Below are positions 11,130-22,547 of a DNA stretch of 64,000 nucleotides, in pieces. The stretch comes from Alitta virens (lineage: Eukaryota; Annelida; Polychaeta; Phyllodocida; Nereididae). The notes under the pieces were generated by a model. That model worked only from the letters and a program-made list of their open reading frames with translations. It was not told where the DNA came from and ran no database searches. The DNA lies in contig OW028580.1 in NCBI GenBank assembly GCA_932294295.1, forward strand, positions 5,742,874 to 5,806,873, given 5' to 3'. The stretch's first letter is position 1. The number at the start of each line of letters is the position of its first letter. A program made the translations under genes and the position numbers.

Positions 11130-11262
11130 CTTCGAATGACGTCATATGGATCCAGGACTCCCATTGGTTGAGGGACTGCTTCAGTGAGCTGCCTTGGCCA
11201 ATGGGAGTCCTGGATTTACATGGCATCCTTTGAAGTTTACTTTCGAAGTTCAAAAATTCTAT
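11130..11262. mobile_element. Hairpin repeat M2, copy upstream of the receptor gene
   Basis: The words ccaggactcccattgg and ccaatgggagtcctgg are exact complements about 40 bp apart, so the segment can fold into a stem. The same words with the same flanks occur in the element at 32815-33130 and its inverted partner at 48290-48600. This is therefore a dispersed short palindromic element. It lies about 0.3 kb before the putative splice acceptor of the receptor gene. Confidence 0.7.
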
Positions 11263-11540
11263 TTTGACTTTTTGGGATCCTCTCAGATGTTTTTCGACTC
11301 TTTATTTGGATTTGTGATAAAATTGGTTATTGTTGTATTGCGTAACTGAGGGGGTGATTCTCCAGAAAGAATGGCTTGTCTGTCTTGGAGAGTCCCTCCT
11401 CACTTGCAACACATTTTGTACAAGTGGAACAAACAATCTGAATCTATTGTTCATAACCCTTGTAGTCCACATGATACGCACTACATGACATACTAGGTTG
11501 CTGTATTTTACATGTACTTTCATATGAAATATCTAAACCA

Positions 11541-11557
11541 CTTTCATTTAATTTCAG
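11541..11557 (+). promoter_or_regulatory. Putative 3' splice acceptor in the receptor 5' UTR
   Basis: The pyrimidine-leaning ctttcatttaatttcag is followed by gcaaag, 79 bp before the receptor ATG. It fits an animal acceptor site, so the coding exon may be preceded by one or more non-coding 5' exons. No donor or upstream exon could be assigned from sequence alone. Confidence 0.45.
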
Positions 11558-11636
11558 GCAAAGATATGTCTTCAAGAAGAATGAAATCTTATTTTAACCA
11601 CTGAAGAGAAGGGACGGCCTCTGCATTCTTACTGGA

Positions 11637-12698
11637 ATGAGTCCGATTGCTCTGAGTAATCTGAGCCGGCAGTTTTCGACTTGCCCTGACCTCGGTGAAC
11701 CGCCAGTGCGATACACATCGGAAGAGGCTGGAGCGATAGTTTTCTTCCTCTGTTTACTGATGGTCATGACTGTAGCTGGGAATTTACTTGTGATCCTATC
11801 TGTGATGCTTTTCCGTCAGATGCGAACGTTGACGAACTTCTTCGTCTTGTCGCTGGCCGCTGCCGACATCTTGGTCGCTTTGTTAGTTATGCCTTTTGGA
11901 GCCTACAACATTTACGTCAACTTGGAATGGGACTTGGGAGATACAATGTGTAAAGTAGCAACATGTTTCGATGTCATGTTAACTACAGCTTCCATCCTAC
12001 ATTTGTCGTGCTTAGCCATGGATCGGTATTACGCCATTTGCAATCCTTTCTTTTACCATGAACGGATAACAAAAAAAACTGTGAAATTACTCTTGGTAGG
12101 ATGCTGGGTCATTCCTATTGTAATATCATGGATACCCATAATGAATTCATGGAATACCATAGGGATAGAAGAGGTGATCACATGTGTTACTCCTCCTAAT
12201 GGTAAAGCCTGCATTTTTCTTGTAAACATGCCCTATGCCTTGTTTGGTTCCATTATCGCCTTTTATGGGCCGACGATCTTCATGTTTTTAGTGAATTTAA
12301 AGATTTATAATGAAGCGAAAAGACAAGCGTTGCAGATTCGCAGTTTGGAGATGACGACGCTGCACGCGAAAGGCCAAAAGCCCGAAAAGGACATGAGACA
12401 AGAGCGGAAGGCTGCCAAAACGTTGTCGGTCATCATGGGCTGCTTTTGCGCTTGTTGGTGTCCATTCTTTTTCTTCAACATCTTGGACCCGATGGTCGGT
12501 TACCGTATTCCTTTCACCGTATGGCAACTAGCCGTGTGGTTAGGATACGTAAACTCGACCATCAATCCGTTTCTATACTACTTTTTTAACCGGACATTCC
12601 GTCGGGCGTTCATTAAGGTTATCATGTGCTACAAATGCAGGGGCATCAAAGACCACAGCGAAGCCATGGTAACCAACTTCTCTCAGATATCAGACTGA
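11637..12698 (+). CDS. HTR4-like: Serotonin 5-HT4-like aminergic G-protein-coupled receptor
   Basis: This 353-residue class-A receptor is uninterrupted and complete from ATG to TGA, close to the usual 5-HT4 length. The N-terminus has an N-glycosylation site (Asn8-Leu-Ser). Seven hydrophobic segments carry the class-A landmarks: Asn49 (1.50), Asp77 (2.50), Cys105 (3.25), the amine-binding Asp112 (3.32), DRY 129-131, Trp157 (4.50), Pro212 (5.50), CWCP 273-276, Trp301/Tyr304 (7.40/7.43) and NPFLY 310-314. Ser205 (5.43), Ala208 (5.46) and Asn281 (6.55) match the vertebrate 5-HT4 binding pocket as I recall it, as do the WLGYVNS and FFNRTFRRAF stretches. Cys192 would form the loop disulphide. Cys331 and Cys334 may be palmitoylated. 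5-HT4 receptors usually couple to Gs, so cAMP signalling is inferred. An octopamine- or trace-amine-like ligand remains possible. A putative splice acceptor 79 bp upstream suggests 5' non-coding exons. Confidence 0.95.
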   Translation: MSPIALSNLSRQFSTCPDLGEPPVRYTSEEAGAIVFFLCLLMVMTVAGNLLVILSVMLFRQMRTLTNFFVLSLAAADILVALLVMPFGAYNIYVNLEWDLGDTMCKVATCFDVMLTTASILHLSCLAMDRYYAICNPFFYHERITKKTVKLLLVGCWVIPIVISWIPIMNSWNTIGIEEVITCVTPPNGKACIFLVNMPYALFGSIIAFYGPTIFMFLVNLKIYNEAKRQALQIRSLEMTTLHAKGQKPEKDMRQERKAAKTLSVIMGCFCACWCPFFFFNILDPMVGYRIPFTVWQLAVWLGYVNSTINPFLYYFFNRTFRRAFIKVIMCYKCRGIKDHSEAMVTNFSQISD

Positions 12699-13347
12699 CA
12701 CCTGGAGGAGGTAATCCACCACATGTGACGTCATTTGTATGTCATGACGTCATCAAGTATGCTGTGATGTCAGGTTGTTTAAGTGTATTTCCATATAAAC
12801 ATATAGCAACACTATTTTGTCAAAAACTATAAAAAATGGCAATTGTATTTTGTAAATTATGCCCATTTGCTAATATTGTGATTTATGGTATATCCTATAC
12901 GGCATAAATATATATTTTTAGCAATGAAATCAAAATGCATACCAAAAATACTGGTCATGAGTGATAAATAGGCGTTTGTACTGCGCTTGTTAGAAAAATG
13001 TTATTCAGTGCTTGCCTAGCCTTGTACTTAGTATGTGCTGTCGACATATCAATTATATTTTGTAATATTCATAAATGTTTATTTTCACCATGGGGCAGAT
13101 CTGTATGCAGATAGTGAGGTCTAGTCACTGTGTATTGTGTCTGATGTTAATGTCACGATAAATAACCATGAATGTCATGGCAACCCTCTCAAATATTCAG
13201 CACAGTGTTTTCAGCACCATAGTAATTCATAGAAGACTGTAGCCTTGCTATATGCTTGGGTCCTTCTTGTGTATATAAAGGATAGCCTGAATGGATGTAC
13301 AATCAAATCATCAGACACCATAAGATGATGTTAATAAATTAAATGCG
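12699..13347 (+). other. Probable 3' UTR and downstream flank of the receptor
   Basis: No further gene is seen. Duplicated tgacgtcat words (12726-12755) lie just after the stop; they are cAMP-response-element-like but could be chance. Several imperfect polyadenylation hexamers occur, and the first canonical AATAAA is at 13333-13338, immediately before a MITE. Transcript end is not determinable here. Confidence 0.4.
13333..13338 (+). terminator. Candidate polyadenylation signal AATAAA
   Basis: Canonical AATAAA 635 bp after the receptor stop. In AT-rich DNA the hexamer occurs by chance, so this is a candidate only. Confidence 0.3.
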
Positions 13348-13349
13348 GG

Positions 13350-13662
13350 TTTAGTGCAGTATAGCGGACCCAAATTTATGCCCATTATTTGGCGGCCATT
13401 AAAAGTTGATATTTCCCAAGTTTTACGTTCTAGCACAATTAAAATAACATTTTGTGTAGATAAGCAGGGGTTTGGGGGCCGTAGCCCCCAAGAAAAAGCA
13501 AAAATAAACTCTGTCTTTACCGTGAAGATGAAACCGCCATCATATCTACATAAGTTTTTGTGATGTCATAATTACATTTCAAGCATTTTACGTCATATAC
13601 CTGGCAATGATGCTTGTTAAATATGGTCATAAATCTGGGTCCGCTATACTGCACTTTTTCCT
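13350..13662. mobile_element. About 0.31-kb MITE with 28-bp inverted repeats
   Basis: The ends agtgcagtatagcggaccca and its complement tgggtccgctatactgcact are exact over 20 bases. They extend to about 28 bases with one mismatch. The interior has short frames but no known domain. A target duplication was not resolved. Confidence 0.8.
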
Positions 13663-13784
13663 TAAATGCTATAAAAATGTATAAATTATATTATTTGGAA
13701 GATGTGTTTGGTTAATGTGTATATTATGACATTCTGTGTATTATTATATGTTATTAAGAAATCAATGGCTTGGTGCAACTGGGT

Positions 13785-13925
13785 CTGAAGCTTAGTCAGC
13801 TTACATGGCCAGCTGCCAGAGGTAGATGTAATGATGAGATGTTAAGACTTGGAGTCCACACCATGTTGCACATTTACCCCATGGGTGGGGCCTTCTACTC
13901 GCCTCAGCATAGACACCGAGAGCAA
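13785..13925 (-). repeat. SINE-2 copy, body only
   Basis: Read on the minus strand, it has tgtctatgctgaggcg, ccccacccatgggg, tggtgtggactccaag, catctcatcattacat and the final gctgactaagcttcaga. The tRNA-like head is absent. Confidence 0.8.
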
Positions 13926-13929
13926 AATT

Positions 13930-14520
13930 GATATACAGTGTAATATGAATCACATAATAATGGCAAAATCACAATAAGTATTATTTATATCGCATTGAGA
14001 CATCTAGATAAACATACAACATTTAAATCAGAAAATATGTTGAGGAAATAGGGCTACATTCATTCCCAGTTGACAAAAAATAAACTGTTTCTTTTTATCT
14101 GACATGAATATGATCATGATATCTGATATATTAAATGCAGCAGATCCACAGAATGAGACATTGTCTGATAAAATTACAGAACGAAACAGAATCGCATAAG
14201 ATAAACAGACAGTTTAAAGTAAATACAAAGAATAGGAAACAGAATGTGAAAATAAAGGAAGAGAAAACATTGCACAATATGAGGATGATATGAATATACA
14301 CAAATAATTGTATGGAACATAGCAATGCTCATAGAATCATAGAGGGGTCACCTAGCTGGCTTGAAGGAACCGGTCTGTTTATTTTTCTGTGTTGTCTATA
14401 TTTATCTGTTACTTTTACCAAAGAATGATTTGCAATTGATTGATAGATTGATTGATTGATGACAGGAAAAAATTAGGATGAGGATATTGAGTTATCGCGC
14501 CCAATTATTTTATATTTGCA
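13930..14520. other. AT-rich intergenic DNA
   Basis: Nothing is recognised except a short (GATT)n tract at 14435-14460. Confidence 0.5.
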
Positions 14521-14524
14521 ATAG

Positions 14525-14850
14525 ATATGGACTGGGTGGCCCAATGGTCGACATTCTAGCTTTTATTACAACTAGATTAGTTTTTAAGGAGCAAAGCTTA
14601 TAACCACAGTACCATTTTAACGGTCCTGGTCTAAAAGATAATTCTTTTGCCCAACATTTGTGCATGCTTGCATATTTGCAATGAACAAAACTCTTTTATT
14701 ACCAACAGTTTTTGACTTCATGACCAAAGCAGTTCATTATAACCGGGCCCAACTATACAGTAAGTCTTGGTGTATGGGTTCAAACCTAGCCAAGCAAGCA
14801 TGGCCCTCCTTTGCGTCCGAGTTCGCAGAATGGGGGCCATGCAGCATTCT
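14525..14850 (+). repeat. Possible tRNA-derived sequence
   Basis: An A-box-like tggcccaatggtcgacattc at 14536 and a B-box-like gggttcaaacctagcc at 14777 resemble tRNA promoter elements. They are about 240 bp apart, far more than in a tRNA. An interrupted SINE or chance are both possible. No second copy was found. Confidence 0.25.
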
Positions 14851-15880
14851 GTAATTTTTTCTTGGGATTATATGTGCACGCAGTTGTACAGCCTTCATAC
14901 CTACCTGAATCATTTTTATACTGAAAAATAATGAGTGCACACACTATTAATAATTTTGACATGCTGTTATATTTCCAAAAACCTTTTTTTTAATGTTATC
15001 CCTATATCACTTAGTCATCGCCGATAAAAACTAATCACTCATTTTCAATGATGTTAAATAGTGATAGCTGCACGGATGTGTGTATACTGTCCAGACAATA
15101 TTTATTCAGCCTGTTGCACAATACCACGAAAAATGACAGGACTGCTGCCAGGCTAGTTCAAACCCCATTACCAGCCAGGAGCAATATCTCGATCCATGAT
15201 GAATTGTTAACCGGACTGGCGGTTTCCTTTGGTAACATCAGACTTCCTTACTTGCAGGTTCTTTGTGACCCATTGGTTTCCTGTGGTAAATATACACCAA
15301 ATACACAAATAACCGGGGGTGAAGTAAAACTTGGCTGTATTTCCAACACAGCTCAGTAAGGCATGATACCCTATCGACCTCAGAGCGTCCTAGCCCAAAT
15401 TAAATCAACTGAACCTGTTTCGGGGTCAAGTCATCCAATCAAGAAATATATGGCACCTAGCTAAATAAAACAGCAAACCTGGATTTTTTCCTATACCAAG
15501 ACAATAAAATATACCATCAAATATCATTAATAAGTCATAAATTCCGACCTGCCAAAATAGTCATGTTTACGTTTTCACAAGTGTCATGCTATAACAATTT
15601 ACAGTCAGTGGATGTGCTCCTTTTCATTGGATCAATTTGTCCTCATGAGTCTCATTTGTCCTGGTACGGACAATTAGATACAGTTCATTCCAAGGTCACA
15701 TGGACAAAATGGACGTTAATAGTGCAGAGCTATTTTTAGGCGAAGATATTCAAGTAGCGTTCGAATTTTGTCAACCAGGCCAGAATATTTAAGGATAAAA
15801 TATGTTTTAATTAAAAGGTTGTTAAGATTTTTTTTTAGATTAAATTTAGAAAAATAAAGCTGACGTTACTCCAAAAGACA
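14851..15880. other. Intergenic DNA, no feature recognised
   Basis: A 103-codon frame at 15048-15359 has no recognisable domain or codon pattern. No repeat ends were seen. Confidence 0.45.
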
Positions 15881-15884
15881 ATCA

Positions 15885-16140
15885 ACAGTCAATCAATCAA
15901 TTAGTCAGTCAGTCAGTCAATCAGTCAGTCAGCACGTCAGCCAATCAGTCAGTCATTCAAATACTATCTATTCGGTCAAATATCAAATCAATCATTCAAT
16001 CAAAAATCTATCTATCAATCTATCTATCTATCCATCTATCCATCTACCTACCTATCTATCTATCCATCTATCCATCTATCCATCTACCTACCTATCTATC
16101 TACCTATCTACCTATCTATCTATCTATTTATCTATCACAA
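15885..16140. repeat. Compound microsatellite (TCAA/TCAG then CTAT/CTAC)
   Basis: A tcaatcaatcagtcagtcag tract is followed after 50 bp by degenerate (CTAT)n mixed with ccatctatc and ctacctac variants. Confidence 0.9.
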
Positions 16141-16365
16141 CCTCCACCTGAGAGTAGATTTTACCTCAAGGGTGGTCTTAATTGTGAGACTGGACTGTAT
16201 TTACTTTTTTAGGAGATCAATGTTGAACTCCATGTATAAAACACTAGTGACTTCCTCCCTGGCATTATTTTAATGGAAATGGAACAAAAGCTCTGGATAT
16301 TGATATTTCTAAATTTAGTTCGCTGGAAGTTAGTGCCAAGTGAAACCAGGGACTAAACAATGAGA

Positions 16366-16508
16366 ACGTCTAAAATTAACCATTTTGTCCTGTATTGCAA
16401 AGTCATTCATGCATCTGCTGTGAGTACATTTTCAATTCACATATTCAGTGACGTCAAGATAAAATAGTTTTATCATTGTCAAAACAACTCATAATATGTT
16501 TAGCAGTT
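16366..16508 (+). repeat. Left 143-bp inverted repeat of segment A
   Basis: It begins acgtctaaaattaaccattt and ends tatgtttagcagtt. The reverse complement is found at 22655-22797 and nowhere else in the window. The flank before 16366 has no counterpart beyond 22797, so this is a true repeat boundary. Confidence 0.9.
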
Positions 16509-17154
16509 AAACTGGGCAATTTAACTGCCCACTCAAACAGTCAGTCAAAGTTACCTACTGTCCAATTAAATAGTAATTTGGACCCGTTTAAAATTAATTT
16601 ACTTCTGCCAGAAGTCCGCTATAGCGACTTAATTGTCAAGGAATGCATTTTTGTTTACTAATTTACAAGAGATCCGTGAATAACAAAATCCTGTGATAAC
16701 AGCTTTTAAGTTTTTAGGCTGGACATGTTCCACATTTATTTATTTTCTTGTTTGTCAGCCTGTAAATTCAGTTGAAGTATCATATTAGCAACGTTAAAGG
16801 TCATCCGAAGGACAAATTATTGCAATGATAAATTATGTATTTGGTATATTGCTACTATACAATTCACGCATATTAATTATCCAGTGAAAAGCAATTTTTT
16901 ATTTTTAGTAGACACATTCTGAATCAGTAATTGTTGAGTTTCGTGAATAATTTGGTCATAGATGTTTCTTTAGAAAAAAAATATTCTAGTTTTTGGGAAT
17001 TCTGTCATAACATTCTAACTTAAGAAGTACTTAATGCTTAATGTCTCTCCTTAAATAGCCTTAAGTAGCTTTAAGGAGCGAACTACTTGTATCCGGTTAC
17101 GTAAATGATTATAGAAAATCCAGACCTAGAAATAAAAATTTAAAAGAAATATAG

Positions 17155-17365
17155 TGGAACCTTGCCTTATTAGGCCCACCTCACTATTAAGACCACGTAT
17201 GAAAAATGTTCTTTTAAAATACCAATATAATTTTTACCAATGGTAATCTTAATGGCAAAGTTTCGTTTATAAAGGCAAATAAATATTAGTGAGGTATATG
17301 TTATAAAACAATGTATTTTGTAAATATTAATCTTGCGGCAAGCCACGATTATACTATTAATGCCA
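17155..17365. repeat. Pogo-like ttaagaccac motif cluster
   Basis: The words agtggaaccttgccttatta, cctcactattaagaccac and ttaatgccacctcac occur together. They are typical of the dispersed family described under findings. The equivalent region of A' (38595-38740) is partly deleted. Confidence 0.5.
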
Positions 17366-17989
17366 CCTCACTTATACGGACATGCACCCAAATTGTATTC
17401 TATGTATGACAAATGACTTAATTCTTGTGTGACCTTTAAAGCGGGGTTAAGCTTACAGTTTGAATGCTTATAAAGAACACTGTGGCTTTGTCAAAGTGGT
17501 AGATATAGCCGGGGTCTAGTGTATTGTATTATATTGATACAGAGGAAAAAAAGGCTGTTTACATTTCTGCATGTGCCGGCAGGTCCGGTATTATGAAAGT
17601 TGAAAATGGTATTTATATTTGAGAAAAATGTGCTATTATAATTATTAAACTGACTTGTATCAAATTATATAATAAAATGTATGACTGTTACAAATATTTA
17701 TGATTTTAATACATGATGACATGAAATGACAACAGTTTATTAGCATGGGTAAATTTCTTATTACAGTCACCTGCAAGCAAAAAATGTGTGTTTACGTAGA
17801 TATTAATTATGAATAAGCTTATTTGATAATAATGATTTGCTATTCCGTATTGTATAATATATTTCCATAATAGACATTCGAAGCTTCATTTCCTGTAATG
17901 AATAAATAGTTATGCATGGTTTCGTAATAATTGATATGAATAGGAAAATATTTATTAGTATGATCAGATGATGCAACTGATAATTAATT

Positions 17990-18190
17990 CAATTGTGACA
18001 TCATCAGTTGTTGTGTAGAATGACGCCATAATTGTGACATCATCAGTTGTTGTGCAGAATGATGCCATAATTGTGAAATCATCAGTTGTTGTGCAGAATG
18101 ATGCCATAATTGTGAAATCATCAGTTGTTGTGTAGAATGACGCCATAATTGTGACATCATCAGTTGTTGTGTAGAACGAAGCCATATTTG
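17990..18190. repeat. 39-bp tandem repeat, 5 copies
   Basis: The unit contains attgtgacatcatcagttgt and gtagaatgacgccata. Five near-identical units occur here and four in the A' copy (39308-39465), so copy number has changed since duplication. There are no spacers, so this is not a CRISPR-like array. The 13-codon period keeps minus-strand frames open, which explains the repeat-peptide frames. Confidence 0.95.
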
Positions 18191-18574
18191 TCTGTGTGTG
18201 TTCCAGATATTTATGCCTACATCATAAGCATACCAAGCAATTGTGTATTGTTCCAATATAGTTCATATTGTACTATAGGATATAATATGCCAGGATTGTA
18301 ATATAGAATGCCAGTACATGTGATGGTATTTGTTTTATGTATGAACAACTTTTTTGTATGTGGTATCATTATACATGTGAAAATACATGCCATACATGCA
18401 TACATCATGCATCAAATATATATATACACTGTAGTAATATGATCATGTAGTCATAACTGGATTAAATGCTCTAGCAGCCATATTTTCTTAAAGAATATCT
18501 TGTCTGTCTTTCATACATGGTCGGAAAGAAGAACTTAAAATTGAGGTTGGTTAATTGTGTGTACAATTTCTCAT

Positions 18575-18621
18575 CAAATCTATCTATCTATTTATCTACC
18601 TATCTATCCATCTGTCAATCA

Positions 18622-18656
<35 letters not shown>

Positions 18657-18720
18657 CATCTGTCAATCTATCTATCTGTCTACCTATCTATCTATCTATC
18701 TATCTATCTACCTATCTAAA
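18575..18720. repeat. (CTAT)n microsatellite in segment A
   Basis: A degenerate tatctatctatc tract with ctgtcaatc interruptions. The A' copy at 39875-40095 is longer and differently interrupted. Confidence 0.95.
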
Positions 18721-19379
18721 TTGAACGTTGGACCAACAGAGGTGCTGTATATACCCTGTAAATCCACCAGGCATTCAAAGTTTAAACTGTCTTTTGTTTT
18801 ACATCATTACTTTCAGCTGAAACTTAATGCCTTGTGAAATCATACTTACGCAAAGCATCCAGCCTTAAGGATATGGCTCAGAGCATAGCATCAACAAAGC
18901 CAGTTTATGGGCGACACTGCCAAGTTTTGGTGCAAATATGAGACTTGAACCACAAATAGCTTAAAAGCCATTCAGAAAGTGAAAAAATTGAGCTATGATA
19001 CTGCTCTCAAATCCTAGCGCACAAAAGAGGTCATGTCAGTGTTTACAGACCGAGTATGATATTGATAATAACTTTATACAACACCAAGGACTAATTTATT
19101 GATTTTCCTTGACAGCTGCATTTTGGTGGCAGTTAACGTCTTCATATAATTGTATCTTTGTACAGTATTATAAGAAAGCCAATAAATTATGGCTGAAGAT
19201 GTCAGTCATTACTTTGCCTCTTAGAAATAAACATTTTTGCTATCTGTATACAGTCCATCTTGCAGTAGTCTGAGTTTTGCCATACTTAGTTTTATTTCAG
19301 AGTATTTATTTATTTCATTTATTAAACAAATATTTTCCATATTGTTTGTCGAAATAATGGATACTTTTCATAAATGCCT

Positions 19380-19572
19380 TAAAACCTCGCAAGTAACACC
19401 ATAAAATGTGTGACTTTTAAAACAATTTCTAATGCCCATATGGTTGAAGAGTGGAACCCCGCTTTAAGAATACCTCGCTACTAAGACCACCTGACATATA
19501 AGACCACCTTGTTATAAGGATCACCTTGCTATAGACCACCTTAAAATTAGAACCACTTTGCTATTAAAATGA
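19380..19572. repeat. Pogo-like ttaagaccacct motif cluster
   Basis: It contains ttaaaacctcgcaagtaaca, gtggaaccccgctttaagaa and four taagaccacct-like words in tandem. It is conserved and longer in A' (40738-40985). Confidence 0.6.
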
Positions 19573-19745
19573 TAGATAGATAGATAAATAGACGTGGAAA
19601 GTGCAGCCCTCTGATGCAAGTTCTTGCCGCTATTGAAGGTTGGTTGATGAAGTGGGAGAGAGAGGAACAGTCGACCTAAGTTACACATTTACCCCCATGA
19701 GTGGGATCTTTTAATTGCCTCAGCATAGACACAGAGTACAAGGGA
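19570..19745 (-). repeat. SINE-3 plus SINE-2 fragment, present only in copy A
   Basis: A gatagatagata tract is followed by SINE-3 words (agtgcagccctctgatgcaa, ttgccgctattgaagg), then by minus-strand SINE-2 words (acacatttacccccatgag, cctcagcatagacacagagt). The equivalent position in A' (near 40980) passes directly from a ccacctttctatt flank into the next shared sequence, so this composite was gained in A or lost in A'. Confidence 0.6.
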
Positions 19746-20195
19746 ATACATTACTATTCCAAATATCAACCATTTACCTATTTAGACTATCTCGCTTTTT
19801 ATCTCGCCATTAAGAAAACCCCACTAGTAAGGCCAATGAATTTTGCATCAAAAATGGCTTTATTTGGGAGATTCTACTCGTTCTAGAAGCCCTTAAAATA
19901 GATTAGATCAATCTTAGTCTAGACAGGACTTAATTAGAATTGATAGCAGTTCTTAAGTTCATCCTTCAGTTGTTAATTAACTTGCTCAACTTAAGAGTTT
20001 GCTGAATGCAGTGATGCATGACTAATTCATTCTCACCCCATCAGTGAAATATGGATATTAATTCGAATAAATGAAATTATACGAATACCTACAGGTTTCA
20101 GACATTGGAATTTAGCAACGAAATGAATGAGTGACTGAGAAAGAAGGACTTAAATAAATATAAGGTAAGTTGCTTTTTTCAAATAAAGAAATTAA

Positions 20196-21563
20196 AGGGG
20201 AACTTAACCCTTTTGCACTTTACCTCTCAGATTAACATATTAGCTTGGGTCCATTGAAACAAATTCCCAATATTCATAACTTGTATATATGCCCTGGTAA
20301 AGTATTATCCTGCATTTATTAACTCCCTGTTGTGAACTACAGAGGCCGCCATTTTCAAGTATTGCGGGTGTTTTGCTCTCACCGGAAATACGTCACTGTT
20401 GTCATAGGTCACAGCCAATGAGGACCAAGTGCAACACAACTGCAGTGTCAGCAACAAGCAAAAGGTGTTAATTGCACTTGAAATTAGAGCATCACTGTTC
20501 CCTCCAAGTGTTAAGTAAATTGCCATTGAACAATTTCACGTAATTGCACTAAGTAGAGAAGATGAATTTCTTTAAACAATAGCACTGCAGTGCACAAAAA
20601 ATGATTTGAGATATTTTATCTTTTTATGCTTGCTTTAAACTATGCATGTATATAATATTTGGGTTTACATTGTATTCGATTTTAACATTATGTGTATTCT
20701 ATCTATCTATCTATCTAACTATCTAACTATGCACTTGTTATTAGAACAGTGTTAAACAATTAAAATCCATTTACAAGTTAAGGTGAAGCTTTACAAAATT
20801 GATGTATTGGTGTAGTGTAGCAAAAAGGTTTTTTGAAGAAAAAAAAGTGTTACAGTATTTATTTATGACAATGTCTAGCAATGCATGCTTTCAAGTTGCA
20901 TACAATTGAACAAGTGCAATTTGTTGATTAATATAATACATGCGGCTAATCTTGTTAATTATTCTAGTAATACAGTGTATTAAGCCTTTGAAACAGACTG
21001 GGCCAGAGCAGAGGGGGATGAGTTATGCCAAAAACTAACACTAACTATTCAATAATGTACATGTATACTATGTATGACACTATTAATAATAATATAAAAT
21101 TGTGGCATGCTTGAGGTGCCAAGGAATTTTCCTTATCTTTTCACAAATTTCTTTAGATTAACATATTGAGCATTAATTATGATCTTTTCTTTAAAGAGGC
21201 CTAACTATACTTAGTAAACTCCAGTGCTTGGGGCAAAAGTTGTATATAATCAAATGCTAATTATTATATACAAATTGTTCATTGCCAAAAAGTCTAATAA
21301 CTATAAATGAAACAGATTACAAACTGTATTATGAGTTGACTTGTAGACTGTATTTAGTTCTTAGGACATAAGTGACGTCAAGGCCTTGCGTGCTGTGCGC
21401 AATATTGGCAGCCCCCAGCGTTGTGGCAGGTGGTTCAAATTGCATGCTTATATAGGCTAAAATCCTTACTAAACGTCTTTTCAACACATTTTTTCGCTGC
21501 AATCGATATTTTTATATCTAATCGATCTTTTAAAATTAACATACTAAGTTCCTTCAGTTCCCC
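20196..21563. mobile_element. 1.37-kb DNA transposon with TTAA target duplication
   Basis: The element starts aggggaacttaaccc and ends ttcagttcccc, and TTAA borders it on both sides (20192-20195 and 21564-21567). The paralogous position in A' (41408-41425) reads gaaattaagtttaattt with no insert, which is the predicted empty site. TTAA duplication is characteristic of piggyBac-type elements. No transposase is encoded, so it would be non-autonomous. The interior includes the GC-richer stretches gccgccattttcaag and ggcagcccccagcg, unlike the AT-rich host segment. Confidence 0.85.
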
Positions 21564-21764
21564 TTAAAGTTTAATTTCTAAAATTATTGGGAATGTGTTC
21601 TAGATATGGAACACTGTTAAAACATCATTTTATTCATAGCCCATGATGATAACTGAAAATCAGTTTTCTTGAATTTTTTAAATACACATACATGTTTTTG
21701 AAATCCTTTCTGTATAATAAATCTATTGAGCCCAATCTACTTAAATCTTTTTAACTGCTGTCTG

Positions 21765-21896
21765 TGCTGGGGCAGGTTACAGGCTCCCATCCATGTGATA
21801 TATATGTAAATGTGCAACATGGTGTGGACTCCAAATCTTGTTATCTCATCATTACATCTCTAATCGTTGGTCATATTAAGCTGAATAAGCTTCGGA
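21765..21896 (+). repeat. SINE-2 copy in segment A
   Basis: It has tgctggggcaggttacaggc, catggtgtggactcc, tctcatcattacatctct and a terminal gctgaataagcttcgga. The copy in A' is at 41545-41680. Confidence 0.7.
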
Positions 21897-21897
21897 C

Positions 21898-22036
21898 TAA
21901 TACAATGCAATACAATGCAATACAATGCAAAACAATGCAATACAATGCAATACAATGCCATACAATTCAATACAATGCAATGCAATACAATTCAACCCAT
22001 ACAATGAATGCAATACAATGCAATACAATGCAATAT
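21898..22036. repeat. Pentanucleotide array (aatac/aatgc)
   Basis: A tract of aatacaatgc units follows the SINE-2 copy directly and probably grew from its tail. The A' version (41690-41940) is nearly twice as long. Confidence 0.95.
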
Positions 22037-22547
22037 GGAAAGAGCTATGCTTTCATTCATTAAGACTTTAGCAACAATGAAATTGCAGTATTTTCTCCAA
22101 AATGACCAATTTTCTAGACTCTGCAATTAGAGAAGTGACTGAGGCACAATACCCATTGAATCACCTAATGGGAAAAGCATCTGCTGCAGTAGGCAAAAAC
22201 CCACAGTCAAATTATAGCATCTGCTAAACGAGACAATTTAATCCGACAATATACAAATTTTGATGAAATTTTAGACTCCCATATGAAGTCATTCATTGTA
22301 GCTATTGTTCAGTTGAATTTAGAATTATAAACTTCTATTAGATTAAAATTACACCATACACAAATTAGGCTCGTGACAATTGACTACTAGGCCAATAAAA
22401 TTAATTAAATTTGTTAAATGAAAAATTTCATCATCTCATATTGCTGAATTGAGCGATTAAATAAAAATTATCCAACATATACATTAAGTGTATTAATGTG
22501 TCATATGACACGAATGACATCATACTTTGTCTGTGGTGACACGTCAT

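Noticed and set aside
11637..12698. Frameshift or pseudogene status of the receptor
   Set aside because: All seven transmembrane segments and every class-A landmark are present in one uninterrupted frame of expected length.
15048..15359. 103-codon frame as a gene
   Set aside because: No recognisable domain, no repeat copy for comparison, and length within chance expectation for 64 kb.
17990..18190. CRISPR-like array from regularly spaced 39-bp repeats
   Set aside because: The units are contiguous with no unique spacers, there are no cas genes, and the genome is eukaryotic. It is a plain tandem repeat.
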